A stretch of DNA of 36,410 nt from Lachnospiraceae bacterium (GTDB lineage Bacteria > Bacillota > Clostridia > Lachnospirales > Lachnospiraceae), in the NCBI GenBank assembly GCA_017555455.1, contig JAFZGJ010000016.1:1-36410 (forward strand), given 5' to 3'. Of this stretch, positions 5,897 through 13,414 are shown in pieces. The notes under the pieces were generated by a model. It did not search any database, was not told the DNA's origin, and saw only the letters and a program-made list of their open reading frames with translations. Each line of letters begins with the position of its first letter. Position 1 is the stretch's first letter. Both the position numbers and the translations under genes were made by a program.

Positions 5897-6385
5897 GTGT
5901 TAGATATCAGAAAAGCAAAAATAGAAGATTTAGATTCTATTATGAAAATATACGAACGTGCAAGAAGCTTTATGGCACAGACCGGAAACCCAAAACAATG
6001 GGGTGACAGTAAACCCTATCGGGAATGGATAGAACATGATATTGAAGTGGAAAAATGTTATGTATGCGTTGAAAAATCAGAGATAGTGGCAGTATTCTAT
6101 TTTGCTATAGAAGAAGACCCTACCTATAAGATTATATACGAGGGAAAATGGTTAAATAGCAAACCCTATGGCGTGGTGCATCGTATTGCTTCGGCGGGAA
6201 CCGTAAAAGGAGCCGGAGAATATTGTCTTAAATGGGCAATTAACCAGTGTGGAAATCTATGCATTGATACCCATGAAGATAATGTGGTTATGCAGAGCTT
6301 ATTGAAGAAATTAGACTTTCAATATTGTGGGATTATTCTTTTGGAAAATGGGGAACCAAGATTAGCGTTTCAGCATGAAAAATGA
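5897..6385 (+). CDS. GNAT-family N-acetyltransferase
   Basis: A 162-residue GCN5-related acetyltransferase starting at GTG 5897 with GAGGAAAATAAC upstream. The N-terminus LDIRKAKIEDLDSIMKIYERAR is the typical first beta strand and helix. VHRIASAGTVKGAGEYCLKW is the acetyl-CoA pyrophosphate-loop region, and the end LKKLDFQYCGIILLENGEPRLAF is the usual last strands. It resembles the uncharacterised group acting on small molecules or amino acids; the substrate cannot be told. It is monocistronic between two terminators. Confidence 0.8.
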   Translation: MLDIRKAKIEDLDSIMKIYERARSFMAQTGNPKQWGDSKPYREWIEHDIEVEKCYVCVEKSEIVAVFYFAIEEDPTYKIIYEGKWLNSKPYGVVHRIASAGTVKGAGEYCLKWAINQCGNLCIDTHEDNVVMQSLLKKLDFQYCGIILLENGEPRLAFQHEK

Positions 6386-6413
6386 AGCCGGTGTAAAATA
6401 CCGGCTTCATTTT
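6383..6413. terminator. Bidirectional terminator between GNAT and HAD genes
   Basis: TGAAGCCGGT (6383-6392) pairs perfectly with ACCGGCTTCA (6400-6409), followed by TTTT on the + side. The stem begins at the GNAT stop codon. On the - strand ATTTTTC follows, so it also serves the convergent HAD gene. Confidence 0.85.
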
Positions 6414-6418
6414 ATAAT

Positions 6419-7036
6419 TTAAAATAGATTTAATAATTCTGAAAACTTTTCCACAGAATATTCATATCCTTCCGGTTTTCCGAAACCGTACTTACAGAAT
6501 ACAAAAGGAACACCCGCTTTTCTGGTAGCTTCAAAATCACCTTGGGTATCACCTACATAAACGATGTCTTTATAATTATTACGGTCCATAACCAATTTGA
6601 TGTTATCACCTTTGGCAAGACCGGAATAGCCGGGGCATTCGAAGTCAGTGATGCAGTCTTTAATGCCAAGTTTATCCGTTACCAATTCAATATAGCCGGC
6701 TTCGCAGTTACTAACGATGCAAACAGGATATTTTTTTGCTAGTTCCCGAATGGTTTCTACCACACCTTCAAAAATAATTCCCGGTTTGGCATCCAAAAAT
6801 TCATGTTCCTTTTCGCAACATTCATCAATCAATTTAATTTGAGTTTCTTTGTCGTAATCTGCGAAAATAACAGAGGCAATTTCAGGAAGAGGTCTTCCGA
6901 ATAATGTTTTTAAAAGATCAGATGTAATTACCAGATTGATTTCCGGTTTCTTTTCCAATACTTCATTCCATGCTTCAGCAACTGTATATGTGGAATCCCA
7001 AAGGGTTCCGTCGATATCTAAAAATATAGCGTCCAT
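6419..7036 (-). CDS. HAD-superfamily hydrolase (phosphoglycolate phosphatase-like)
   Basis: This 205-residue enzyme has all four haloacid dehalogenase motifs: I FLDIDGTLWD with nucleophile Asp7, II VSNC, III Lys in GLAKGDNIK, and IV VYVGDTQGD. The helical C1 cap after motif I resembles phosphoglycolate phosphatase and pyrophosphatase-like subfamilies that hydrolyse small phosphate esters. The exact substrate is unknown. The start ATG has TAAGGAGGAAATT upstream. It is divergent from gdpP. Confidence 0.88.
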   Translation of the reverse strand: MDAIFLDIDGTLWDSTYTVAEAWNEVLEKKPEINLVITSDLLKTLFGRPLPEIASVIFADYDKETQIKLIDECCEKEHEFLDAKPGIIFEGVVETIRELAKKYPVCIVSNCEAGYIELVTDKLGIKDCITDFECPGYSGLAKGDNIKLVMDRNNYKDIVYVGDTQGDFEATRKAGVPFVFCKYGFGKPEGYEYSVEKFSELLNLF

Positions 7037-7119
7037 AATTTCCTCCTTAATCTGATTTTAGTGTACACAAGAAAGTAGATTTGTGCAAGTATTTGTAGTT
7101 TACCGTAAAGGAAAGAAGA

Positions 7120-7148
7120 TTGCTTAGTCTTTTTTTTCGTGATATAAT
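7120..7148 (+). promoter_or_regulatory. Sigma-A promoter of the gdpP-rplI-dnaB operon
   Basis: TTGCTT (7120-7125), a 17-base spacer, and TATAAT (7143-7148) lie about 80 bases before the gdpP start. Confidence 0.75.
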
Positions 7149-7226
7149 AATTTAGATTATTCATAAATGGAAAAACCTTAGAGTTACAAATGTTTCGTGC
7201 TGCACAAGGACGAATGGAGAAAGATT

Positions 7227-9284
7227 ATGAGAAGTAAAAATAAAACAAAAATCAGAATAAAGGGTGCTTTAAGAACCTACCTTCATATTTCCGTATATTT
7301 AGGAATATTGTTGGCAATGTTGAATCTTGGCATTTATTTGTTGGACTATCGTGCCGGGCTTGTTTTATCGTGCTTTGTTTTGATATATTTTGCCATTACC
7401 ATGTATCTGTTTCTACGAAATAAATCGGTAGTGTTGAATGAATTGGTGAGTTTTGCTACGGAATATGGGCAGATCCAAAGGCAGCTTCTTAAGGAATTGG
7501 AGCTTCCCTATGCTTTGCTGGATGATAGTGGTAAAATTATTTGGACCAACAGAATGTTTGATCAAACCATACATGGGGAGAAAAGTTATTCGAAACCTAT
7601 TTCTGCATTTTTTCCGGATATAAATGTGCATAAGCTGTTGGCAGAAGAAGAGGAAGCCACTGTCGCTATTTCTTTAGATTCCGGCGAGTATACTGCAAAG
7701 ATTAAGAAGATTTCCTTAAAGGAAATGGCAGAGAACAGTGACATCATCAGTCCGGAAGGCTATGATGGTTATTTGATTGCTTTTTATTTATTTGATGAAA
7801 CAGCGCTCCGTATTGCCTTACAGGAAAATGATAACCAATCCTTGGCAGTAGGAATGATTTATTTGGATAACTATGAAGAAGCGCTGGAAAGTATTGAAGA
7901 AGTAAGACGCTCTCTTTTAATAGCTTTAATTGACCGAAAGGTAAATAAATATATTGCAGCTGTAGATGGGATTTGTAAGAAATTGGAAAAGGACAAATTC
8001 CTGGTTATTTTAAGAAAACAGGCGGTAACACAGCTTCAAAATACTCGCTTTGAATTACTGGAGGATGTAAAAACAGTAAACATCGGTAATGAAATGGCAG
8101 TTACTGTTAGTATTGGTATTGGTTTGGGAGGACTTACGTACTCTCAAAATTATGAATTTGCAAGAACCTCTGTGGACCTGGCATTAGGTCGAGGCGGCGA
8201 TCAGGCGGTTGTAAAAACGCCGGACAGAATTTCTTATTATGGTGGTAAGAGTCAGCAGGTAGAAAAGAGCACCCGTGTAAAAGCAAGAGTAAAAGCTCAT
8301 GCTTTACGGGAAATTATCTCGGCAAAAGACTCCGTAATCATTATGGGCCATCGCTTGGCGGATGTAGATAGTTTTGGTGCTGCAGTAGGACTTTATCGAA
8401 TTGCCAGGAGTTTAGACAGAAAAGCTCACATTGTATTGAATCAGGTAACTACATCGGTGAAACCATTGGTGGATTTGTTCGTTGATAATGAAGATTATGA
8501 ACCGGATATGATAGTAAACAGTACACAGGCGTTGGAATTACCAACCAATAACGCGGTGCTTGTAGTGGTGGATGTAAATAAACCCAGCATGACAGAATGC
8601 CCTGATTTATTGAAAATGTGTAAATCTATTGTAGTATTAGACCATCACAGACAGGGAACGGAAACCATTGAGAATGCCACATTATCTTACGTGGAAGCCT
8701 ATGCTTCATCCACCTGTGAAATGGTATCTGAGATTTTACAGTATATCAATGATGGTGTTAAAGTACGTTCTGATGAAGCAGATTGTATGTATTCCGGTAT
8801 TATGATTGATACAAATAACTTTATGAGTAAAACCGGTGTAAGAACGTTTGAAGCAGCCGCATTCTTACGTCGATGTGGTGCGGATGTAACCCGTGTAAGA
8901 AAAATGTTTAGAGATGATGCAGTGGAATATAGAACAAAAGCAGACGCGGTCAGCCGGGCTGAAATTTATAAAAACGATTACGCTATTTCCGTATGTAAGA
9001 GTGATGATTTGGAAAGTCCTACTATTGTAGGAGCGCAGGCTGCTAATGAGCTTCTGAATATTAAAGGAATTAAGGCAAGTTTTGTGCTGACAGAATATCA
9101 GGGAAGAATTTATGTATCTGCCCGTTCCATTGATGAAGTAAACGTACAGGTAATTACAGAGCGTTTAGGCGGTGGTGGTCATATGACTATTGCAGGGTGC
9201 CAATTTGAAGGAATTACTGTTTCAGAGGGTATCGATAAAATTAAAAGATGTCTGGATGAAATGTTAGAAGAAGGAGAATTATAA
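7227..9284 (+). CDS. gdpP: Cyclic-di-AMP phosphodiesterase GdpP
   Basis: Hydrolyses the second messenger c-di-AMP to 5'-pApA at the membrane. The start is set at ATG 7227 (MRSKNKTKIRIKG), nine bases after GGAGAAAG; a GTG 30 bases earlier lacks an RBS. The 685 residues show two N-terminal membrane helices (about 20-60), a PAS-like domain (LPYALLDDSGKIIWTN), a degenerate GGDEF domain (VSIGIGLGG), and the catalytic DHH/DHHA1 module: GHRLADVDSFG, VVDVNKP, VLDHHRQ, SSTCEM and GGGGHMTIAG. All metal ligands appear present. It is followed directly by rplI and then dnaB, a conserved Firmicutes cluster. Confidence 0.95.
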   Translation: MRSKNKTKIRIKGALRTYLHISVYLGILLAMLNLGIYLLDYRAGLVLSCFVLIYFAITMYLFLRNKSVVLNELVSFATEYGQIQRQLLKELELPYALLDDSGKIIWTNRMFDQTIHGEKSYSKPISAFFPDINVHKLLAEEEEATVAISLDSGEYTAKIKKISLKEMAENSDIISPEGYDGYLIAFYLFDETALRIALQENDNQSLAVGMIYLDNYEEALESIEEVRRSLLIALIDRKVNKYIAAVDGICKKLEKDKFLVILRKQAVTQLQNTRFELLEDVKTVNIGNEMAVTVSIGIGLGGLTYSQNYEFARTSVDLALGRGGDQAVVKTPDRISYYGGKSQQVEKSTRVKARVKAHALREIISAKDSVIIMGHRLADVDSFGAAVGLYRIARSLDRKAHIVLNQVTTSVKPLVDLFVDNEDYEPDMIVNSTQALELPTNNAVLVVVDVNKPSMTECPDLLKMCKSIVVLDHHRQGTETIENATLSYVEAYASSTCEMVSEILQYINDGVKVRSDEADCMYSGIMIDTNNFMSKTGVRTFEAAAFLRRCGADVTRVRKMFRDDAVEYRTKADAVSRAEIYKNDYAISVCKSDDLESPTIVGAQAANELLNIKGIKASFVLTEYQGRIYVSARSIDEVNVQVITERLGGGGHMTIAGCQFEGITVSEGIDKIKRCLDEMLEEGEL

Positions 9285-9734
9285 ATGAAAATTATTTTAT
9301 TACAGGATGTAAAAAGTTTAGGAAAAAAAGGTGAAATTATTGAAGCTAATGATGGATACGCAAGAAACTATATTTTGCCTAAAAAAATTGGTGTAGAAGC
9401 CAATGCTAAAAATATGAATGACTTAAAATTGCAGAAATCTAACGAAGCAAAAGTGGCTCAGGAGATTTTAGAAGCTGCACAGAATCTTGCAAAAGATTTG
9501 GAGACCAAAGAAGTGGTTGTGAAAATGAAAGCGGGAGAAGGCGGACGGGCTTTTGGTTCTGTATCTACCAAAGAAATTGCAGCAGCTTTTAAAGACCAGT
9601 GTGGAGTAGTAATTGATAAAAAGAAAATCCAGTTAGATGAAGCGATTAAGAATTTTGGTGTATACAAAGTAAATATTAAACTTCATCCAAAGGTAACAGG
9701 GGTATTAACCGTTAAAGTACAGGAAATGAAATAG
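9285..9734 (+). CDS. rplI: 50S ribosomal protein L9
   Basis: This 149-residue protein matches the full L9 length. It has the N-terminal rRNA-binding lobe MKIILLQDVKSLGKKGEI, then NDGYARNYILPKK, a long connecting helix (about 40-75) and the C-terminal lobe (GRAFGSVSTKEIA ... KLHPKVTGVLTVKVQEM). L9 sits at the base of the L1 stalk and helps keep the reading frame. Its ATG follows the gdpP stop without a gap, using GAAGGAG inside gdpP as RBS, so the two are translationally coupled. Confidence 0.97.
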   Translation: MKIILLQDVKSLGKKGEIIEANDGYARNYILPKKIGVEANAKNMNDLKLQKSNEAKVAQEILEAAQNLAKDLETKEVVVKMKAGEGGRAFGSVSTKEIAAAFKDQCGVVIDKKKIQLDEAIKNFGVYKVNIKLHPKVTGVLTVKVQEMK

Positions 9735-9756
9735 CGGATTCTGAAAGGGAAAAGAA

Positions 9757-11115
9757 ATGGCAGCATTAGAAGAAGCTATCATTAAAAGAGTGTTACCTCA
9801 CAGTATAGAGGCAGAACAGTCTGTTATTGGTTCTATGATGATTGACAGAGAAGCAATTGTAGTTGCTTCTGAGGTAATCACGGGTGAGGATTTTTATAAT
9901 AAACAGTATGGTGTTGTATTTGAAACTATGGTAGAACTTCACGAAGGTGGAAAGCCCGTAGATTTAGTCACATTACAAGATAAATTAAAAGAAAAAGATG
10001 TACCTGCTGAGGTTAGTAGTTTGGAATTTGTCCGAGACATTATTACTGCAGTTCCTACCTCTGCAAACATAAGACATTACGCTAATATTGTTGCGGAAAA
10101 ATCCATTTTGAGAAAAATGATCCGCTTGAATGAAGAAATAGAAAATCTTTGTTACAGTGGAAAAGAAAGTATGGAATTTATTCTGGAGGATGCAGAAAAG
10201 CGAATTTTTGATTTGGTGCAGAAAAGAAATTCAGGAGAATTTGTTCCTATCCGACAGGTGGTAATGAATGCTTTGAAAAAAATTGAAGCAGCATCCAAAA
10301 GTACAGGAAGAGTAACCGGTGTGGCAACCGGATTTTATGATTTAGACTTTAAAACGTCAGGGATGCAGCCGGCGGATTTGGTTTTGATTGCAGCCAGACC
10401 TTCTATGGGAAAAACAGCTTTTGTTTTGAATATTGCTCAGCATGTAGCCTTTCGTTTAAATGAAACAGTAGCTATATTCAGTCTGGAAATGTCCAAGGAA
10501 CAGTTGGTTAACCGTATGTTTTCTTTGGAATCCAATGTAGATGCACAGAATCTGCGAAATGGTACTTTAAGTGATATGGAATGGGAAAAGCTGATAGAAA
10601 GTGCCGGAGTCATCGGTAAATCAAATCTTATTATTGATGATACTGCCGGAATCAGTATTTCGGAACTTAGAAGTAAATGTCGTAAGTTTAAACTGGAACA
10701 TAATTTAAGAATGATTATTATTGACTATTTGCAGTTGATGTCGGGTAGCGGAAGAAGTGAATCCAGACAGCAGGAAATTTCAGAAATTTCACGTTCGTTA
10801 AAATCTTTGGCAAGAGAGCTAAATGTGCCGGTATTAGCTTTGTCACAGCTTAGCCGAGCGGTAGAGCAAAGACCGGATAAACGTCCTATGATGTCGGACC
10901 TTCGAGAATCCGGAGCTATCGAGCAGGATGCTGACGTAATTATGTTTATTTATCGAGATGATTACTATAATAAGGATTCAGAGAAAAAAGGAATTTCGGA
11001 GATTATCATTGGTAAACAGAGAAATGGTCCTATCGGTACAGTAGAACTTGTTTGGTTACCGGAATACACCAAATTTGCTAATAAAGAGCATGACAGAAAC
11101 AGTCAGGATTATTAA
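9757..11115 (+). CDS. dnaB: Replicative DNA helicase DnaB
   Basis: The hexameric helicase that unwinds DNA at the replication fork on the lagging strand. The 452 residues show the N-terminal primase-interacting helical domain (LPHSIEAEQSVIGSMM...), a linker, and the RecA-like motor with Walker A ARPSMGKTAF, SLEMSKEQLVNRM, Walker B MIIIDYLQLM, LSQLSRAVEQR and the arginine-finger region DLRESGAIEQDADV, ending IIGKQRNGPIGTVEL. Length and motif order are normal and there is no intein. It lies 22 bases after rplI with GAAAGGGAAAAG as RBS. Confidence 0.97.
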   Translation: MAALEEAIIKRVLPHSIEAEQSVIGSMMIDREAIVVASEVITGEDFYNKQYGVVFETMVELHEGGKPVDLVTLQDKLKEKDVPAEVSSLEFVRDIITAVPTSANIRHYANIVAEKSILRKMIRLNEEIENLCYSGKESMEFILEDAEKRIFDLVQKRNSGEFVPIRQVVMNALKKIEAASKSTGRVTGVATGFYDLDFKTSGMQPADLVLIAARPSMGKTAFVLNIAQHVAFRLNETVAIFSLEMSKEQLVNRMFSLESNVDAQNLRNGTLSDMEWEKLIESAGVIGKSNLIIDDTAGISISELRSKCRKFKLEHNLRMIIIDYLQLMSGSGRSESRQQEISEISRSLKSLARELNVPVLALSQLSRAVEQRPDKRPMMSDLRESGAIEQDADVIMFIYRDDYYNKDSEKKGISEIIIGKQRNGPIGTVELVWLPEYTKFANKEHDRNSQDY

Positions 11116-11130
11116 ATTGAATATAAGGAA

Positions 11131-11178
11131 AATACGAAAGAGAATTATCTTATAGGGTAGTTCTCTTTCTTTGTATTT
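11131..11178 (+). terminator. Terminator after dnaB
   Basis: GAAAGAGAA (11136-11144) pairs with TTCTCTTTC (11161-11169) and the outer AATAC/GTATT extend it. A T-rich TTTGTATTTAT tail follows. The next gene starts 19 bases later, so readthrough is possible. Confidence 0.65.
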
Positions 11179-11196
11179 ATATGAAAGGAGTAGAAA

Positions 11197-11595
11197 ATGG
11201 AACAGGAACGCTTTATGGTAATTGATAATCAAAAAGGAGTAGTAATTCCCTTACAGGCAGATAAATCAATCTCAATAGAAAGGATTAAGGATGGAAAAAC
11301 AGGAGATACAAAAGATTTGGAATTGGAAGAAAAGGTAAATAAGATTCAAATACTTATTAAGGCATTAGTAAAACAATCGATTAAAGATACTATTAAAGAA
11401 TATAATCTACAATTAACAGAAGAATTGAAGGAATATGAAAAAAGGGAATTAAAGCGTTGGGAGAAAATGGAAGAAGCCGATGCAAAGCGCTGGGAGAAAA
11501 TGGAAGAAAGTATGGAAAAGCATTTTAAAAACGTAGATAAAAATATACGTCTAAAGCAGGAAGAAGGGAAAAGAAAAAAGCATTCAATATTTTGA
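11197..11595 (+). CDS. Hypothetical coiled-coil protein
   Basis: A 132-residue soluble, highly charged protein with a clean RBS (GAAAGGAGTAGAAA before ATG). The N-terminal 45 residues are extended; residues 46-125 are a continuous predicted coiled coil. It contains a short internal duplication: LKRWEKMEEADA followed by KRWEKMEESME. No enzymatic motif is seen and I do not recognise the family; the C-terminal coil resembles those appended to some MerR-like regulators, but no helix-turn-helix is present. Its stop codon lies inside the terminator stem. It may be a species-level ORF. Confidence 0.6.
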   Translation: MEQERFMVIDNQKGVVIPLQADKSISIERIKDGKTGDTKDLELEEKVNKIQILIKALVKQSIKDTIKEYNLQLTEELKEYEKRELKRWEKMEEADAKRWEKMEESMEKHFKNVDKNIRLKQEEGKRKKHSIF

Positions 11596-11605
11596 ATGCT
11601 TTTGT
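11578..11605. terminator. Terminator overlapping a stop codon, shared with the ferredoxin gene
   Basis: AAGCATTCAA (11578-11587) pairs with TTGAATGCTT (11592-11601), with a T-rich tail on the + side and an A-rich flank upstream that gives a T-run on the - strand. It ends both the coiled-coil gene and the convergent ferredoxin gene. Confidence 0.75.
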
Positions 11606-11615
11606 TTCTTTTGGA

Positions 11616-11786
11616 TTATTCTTCGGAGATAGCACCTACAGGGCAACCACCTGCGCAAGAACCACAGCTGATGCATGCATCTGCATCGATTTCGTATTTA
11701 CCATCACCAGCTTTGATAGCGCCTACTGGACACTGAGATTCGCAAGCACCACACATTACGCAAGAATCACTAATTACAAATGCCAT
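11616..11786 (-). CDS. 2[4Fe-4S] clostridial-type ferredoxin
   Basis: A 56-residue protein that reads MAFVISDSCVMCGACESQCP..., ending ACISCGSCAGGCPVGAISEE. It has both CxxCxxCxxxCP cluster motifs and the pseudo-twofold repeat typical of clostridial ferredoxins. The RBS AAAAGGAGGATTTTAACT is strong. It carries low-potential electrons between oxidoreductases. It lies 131 bases downstream of the PFL-activating enzyme on the same strand and is a candidate electron donor to that radical-SAM enzyme, although ferredoxins serve many partners. Confidence 0.95.
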   Translation of the reverse strand: MAFVISDSCVMCGACESQCPVGAIKAGDGKYEIDADACISCGSCAGGCPVGAISEE

Positions 11787-11917
11787 AGTTAAAATCCTCC
11801 TTTTATAGTCATTCCTATTTCTTCTACAGTTTAATACAATTTTGGACTTTGTACAATAGAAAAATGAAAATTCTTTTGGGGCCGGATCAAAGTAGGAAGC
11901 AAAATGTCTATTTGATT

Positions 11918-12673
11918 CTACATGCCGAGTTCAGCACGACGTTTTTTGATTCCGTTAAGAACTTCCTTCTTTAATTCGGGAACTCTGGATTTTTCCATAG
12001 GTTTTACATCTTTTAGTTTGTAATCCATTCCTAATTTTTCATATTTTACGGTACCCATATCATGATACGGAAGGATATCCAAGGCTTTTAAATTTGTGAA
12101 AGCACCAATGAAATAACCTAATTTTTCAAGATATACAGGATCATCTGTAATTCCGGGAACCACAACGTGGCGAATCCACATAGGAACCTGTTTTTGGTTT
12201 AAATATTCCGCAAACTTTAAAATATTTGTGTTAGGTTGAGCGGTTAATTCTATGTGTTTTTCCGGATCAATGTGTTTGATGTCCAACATAACAAGGTCTG
12301 TTAATGTCATTAAATGGTCTAATTTTTTAATCCATTCTTCGTTGTTTGGATTAAATGCGATTCCGGAAGTATCAATACAGGTGTGAATGTTTTCCTGTTT
12401 TGCTAAGGTAAATAGATCAATCAGGAAATCTACCTGCATTAAAGGTTCTCCGCCGGTCACAGTGATACCGCCGTTTTTGTAAAATGCTTCATTACGTTTA
12501 TACTGTTCGATAAGATAAGAAGGCTCCATAAGTTCGCCTGCATTCATTTCCCAAGTATCCGGATTGTGGCAGTATGCACAACGCATAGGACATCCTTGAA
12601 CAAAGATTACATAACGGGTACCGGGACCATCTACGGTGCCGAAACTTTCTAAAGAGTGAATTCTACCTTTCAT
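11918..12673 (-). CDS. pflA: Pyruvate formate-lyase-activating enzyme
   Basis: A radical-SAM activase that abstracts hydrogen from the glycine of the PFL glycyl-radical loop. The 251 residues contain the cluster motif CPMRCAYC (Cys28, Cys32, Cys35: CX3CX2C), TVTGGEPL for SAM binding, and LVMLDIKHIDPEKH, WIRHVVVPGITDD and ALDILPYHDMG, all typical of PflA. It is 73 bases downstream of the separate glycyl-radical subunit gene, with a terminator in between and its own RBS (AAAGGAGATATT). Its substrate here should be the 80-residue glycyl-radical protein rather than a full-length PFL. Confidence 0.96.
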   Translation of the reverse strand: MKGRIHSLESFGTVDGPGTRYVIFVQGCPMRCAYCHNPDTWEMNAGELMEPSYLIEQYKRNEAFYKNGGITVTGGEPLMQVDFLIDLFTLAKQENIHTCIDTSGIAFNPNNEEWIKKLDHLMTLTDLVMLDIKHIDPEKHIELTAQPNTNILKFAEYLNQKQVPMWIRHVVVPGITDDPVYLEKLGYFIGAFTNLKALDILPYHDMGTVKYEKLGMDYKLKDVKPMEKSRVPELKKEVLNGIKKRRAELGM

Positions 12674-12687
12674 AATATCTCCTTTTT

Positions 12688-12716
12688 AAAAAAATACCGG
12701 CTCGTTTGAGCCGGTA
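12688..12716 (-). terminator. Terminator between the glycyl-radical subunit and pflA
   Basis: On the - strand, TACCGGCTC pairs perfectly with GAGCCGGTA (12695-12716) with a 4-base loop, followed by seven T (12694-12688). It lies just before the pflA RBS, so pflA should be made at a lower level by readthrough, or from its own promoter. That fits a catalytic activase acting on abundant PFL subunits. Confidence 0.85.
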
Positions 12717-12746
12717 CTTATATTATATTCATTAAATTAGTTTATA

Positions 12747-12989
12747 TTAAACTGCATTGTGGAATGTACGAGAGATAACGTCATTCTGCTGTTCTGGTGT
12801 TAATTTAATGAAGTTAACAGCGTATCCGGATACACGGATTGTTAACTGTGGATAGTTTTCAGGATGCTGCTGAGCATCAAGTAAAGTTTCTCTGTTTAAT
12901 ACGTTTACGTTAAGATGATGACCACCTTTTGTTGCATATCCATCTAATAAAGCAACTAAGTTGTCGATCTGAGCTGCGTTTGCTGACAT
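12747..12989 (-). CDS. Stand-alone glycyl-radical domain of a split pyruvate formate-lyase
   Basis: This 80-residue protein corresponds to the C-terminal end of classical Pfl[35 protein letters not shown], then RVSGYAVNF with radical Gly55, and the end [10 protein letters not shown]. Because the 679-residue catalytic ORF lacks this region, the protein is expected to be an essential second subunit that carries the radical, rather than only a repair part like GrcA/YfiD in E. coli. Core plus this subunit total 759 residues, the length of a one-chain PFL. The RBS GAGGAGGAAATTACA is strong, and it lies 17 bases after the Cys-rich small gene. Automated pipelines may call it autonomous glycyl radical cofactor. 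Confidence 0.9.
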   Translation of the reverse strand: MSANAAQIDNLVALLDGYATKGGHHLNVNVLNRETLLDAQQHPENYPQLTIRVSGYAVNFIKLTPEQQNDVISRTFHNAV

Positions 12990-13006
12990 TGTAATTTCCT
13001 CCTCTA

Positions 13007-13216
13007 TTATTGTTTACTATAGTCATCTAAACCCTGATGCAGGGTAGGAACGCTGCAAGCCAATGGAGTTCTGGAACAATCAGAACATCCCATAGTCTGA
13101 ACTTCTTTTGTACCTTCGATATCGTCTCTGACATCTGCGTTAATATGTCCAACCCCTTTGCTCATGCCGGCATCCAGCATTGCAACAAGGTCTTCAATCA
13201 TTTTATTCTGGTCCAT
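13007..13216 (-). CDS. Cys-rich paralogue of the glycyl-radical subunit, radical loop lost
   Basis: The start is set at the second ATG ([10 protein letters not shown], 69 residues) because AAGGA is eight bases upstream; the first ATG (13222) is only two bases from it. The first half aligns with the neighbouring glycyl-radical protein: [20 protein letters not shown] versus [20 protein letters not shown], then INADV versus LNVNV. The second half differs: instead of RVSGYA it has [16 protein letters not shown], with a CxxC pair and a third Cys. It therefore seems a duplicated domain that kept the core-docking part but swapped the radical loop for a thiol segment. Possible roles are a cap protecting the empty core from oxygen or a redox sensor. 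Function is unknown. Confidence 0.8.
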   Translation of the reverse strand: MDQNKMIEDLVAMLDAGMSKGVGHINADVRDDIEGTKEVQTMGCSDCSRTPLACSVPTLHQGLDDYSKQ

Positions 13217-13222
13217 ATACAT

Positions 13223-13414
13223 CGTCCTTTTTTATTGATTATAAATGATGACGGATTGTGACCTGCTTTGCACTTTCACAATCCTACACAACATTCGGAT
13301 ATCGCGGTGCATAAGCCCCGCTTTTATCCTCATATTGTGCGGGTCATAAAGTCTTCAAATCACTCATGTGCAAGCACAATGTGATTTTCGACCTTTGACC
13401 CTGTTATCATTATA
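13223..13414 (-). other. 192-base structured spacer between PFL core and small-subunit genes
   Basis: No ORF is seen here. Three inverted repeats are present (+ coordinates): GGATTGTG 13253-13260 with CACAATCC 13277-13284; CCCGC 13317-13321 with GCGGG 13339-13343; and a long hairpin 13341-13401 closed by GGGTCA/TGACCC, with AAATCAC/GTGATTT and GTG/CAC inside. The last two compete for GGG at 13341-13343. None is followed by a T-run on the - strand, so they look like mRNA stabilising, processing or switching structures rather than terminators. They could set core-to-subunit ratios. Confidence 0.65.

Noticed and set aside
11592-11792. + strand ORF of 66 codons
   Set aside because: It is the antisense shadow of the ferredoxin gene (11616-11786, -), whose eight cysteines and RBS are clear.
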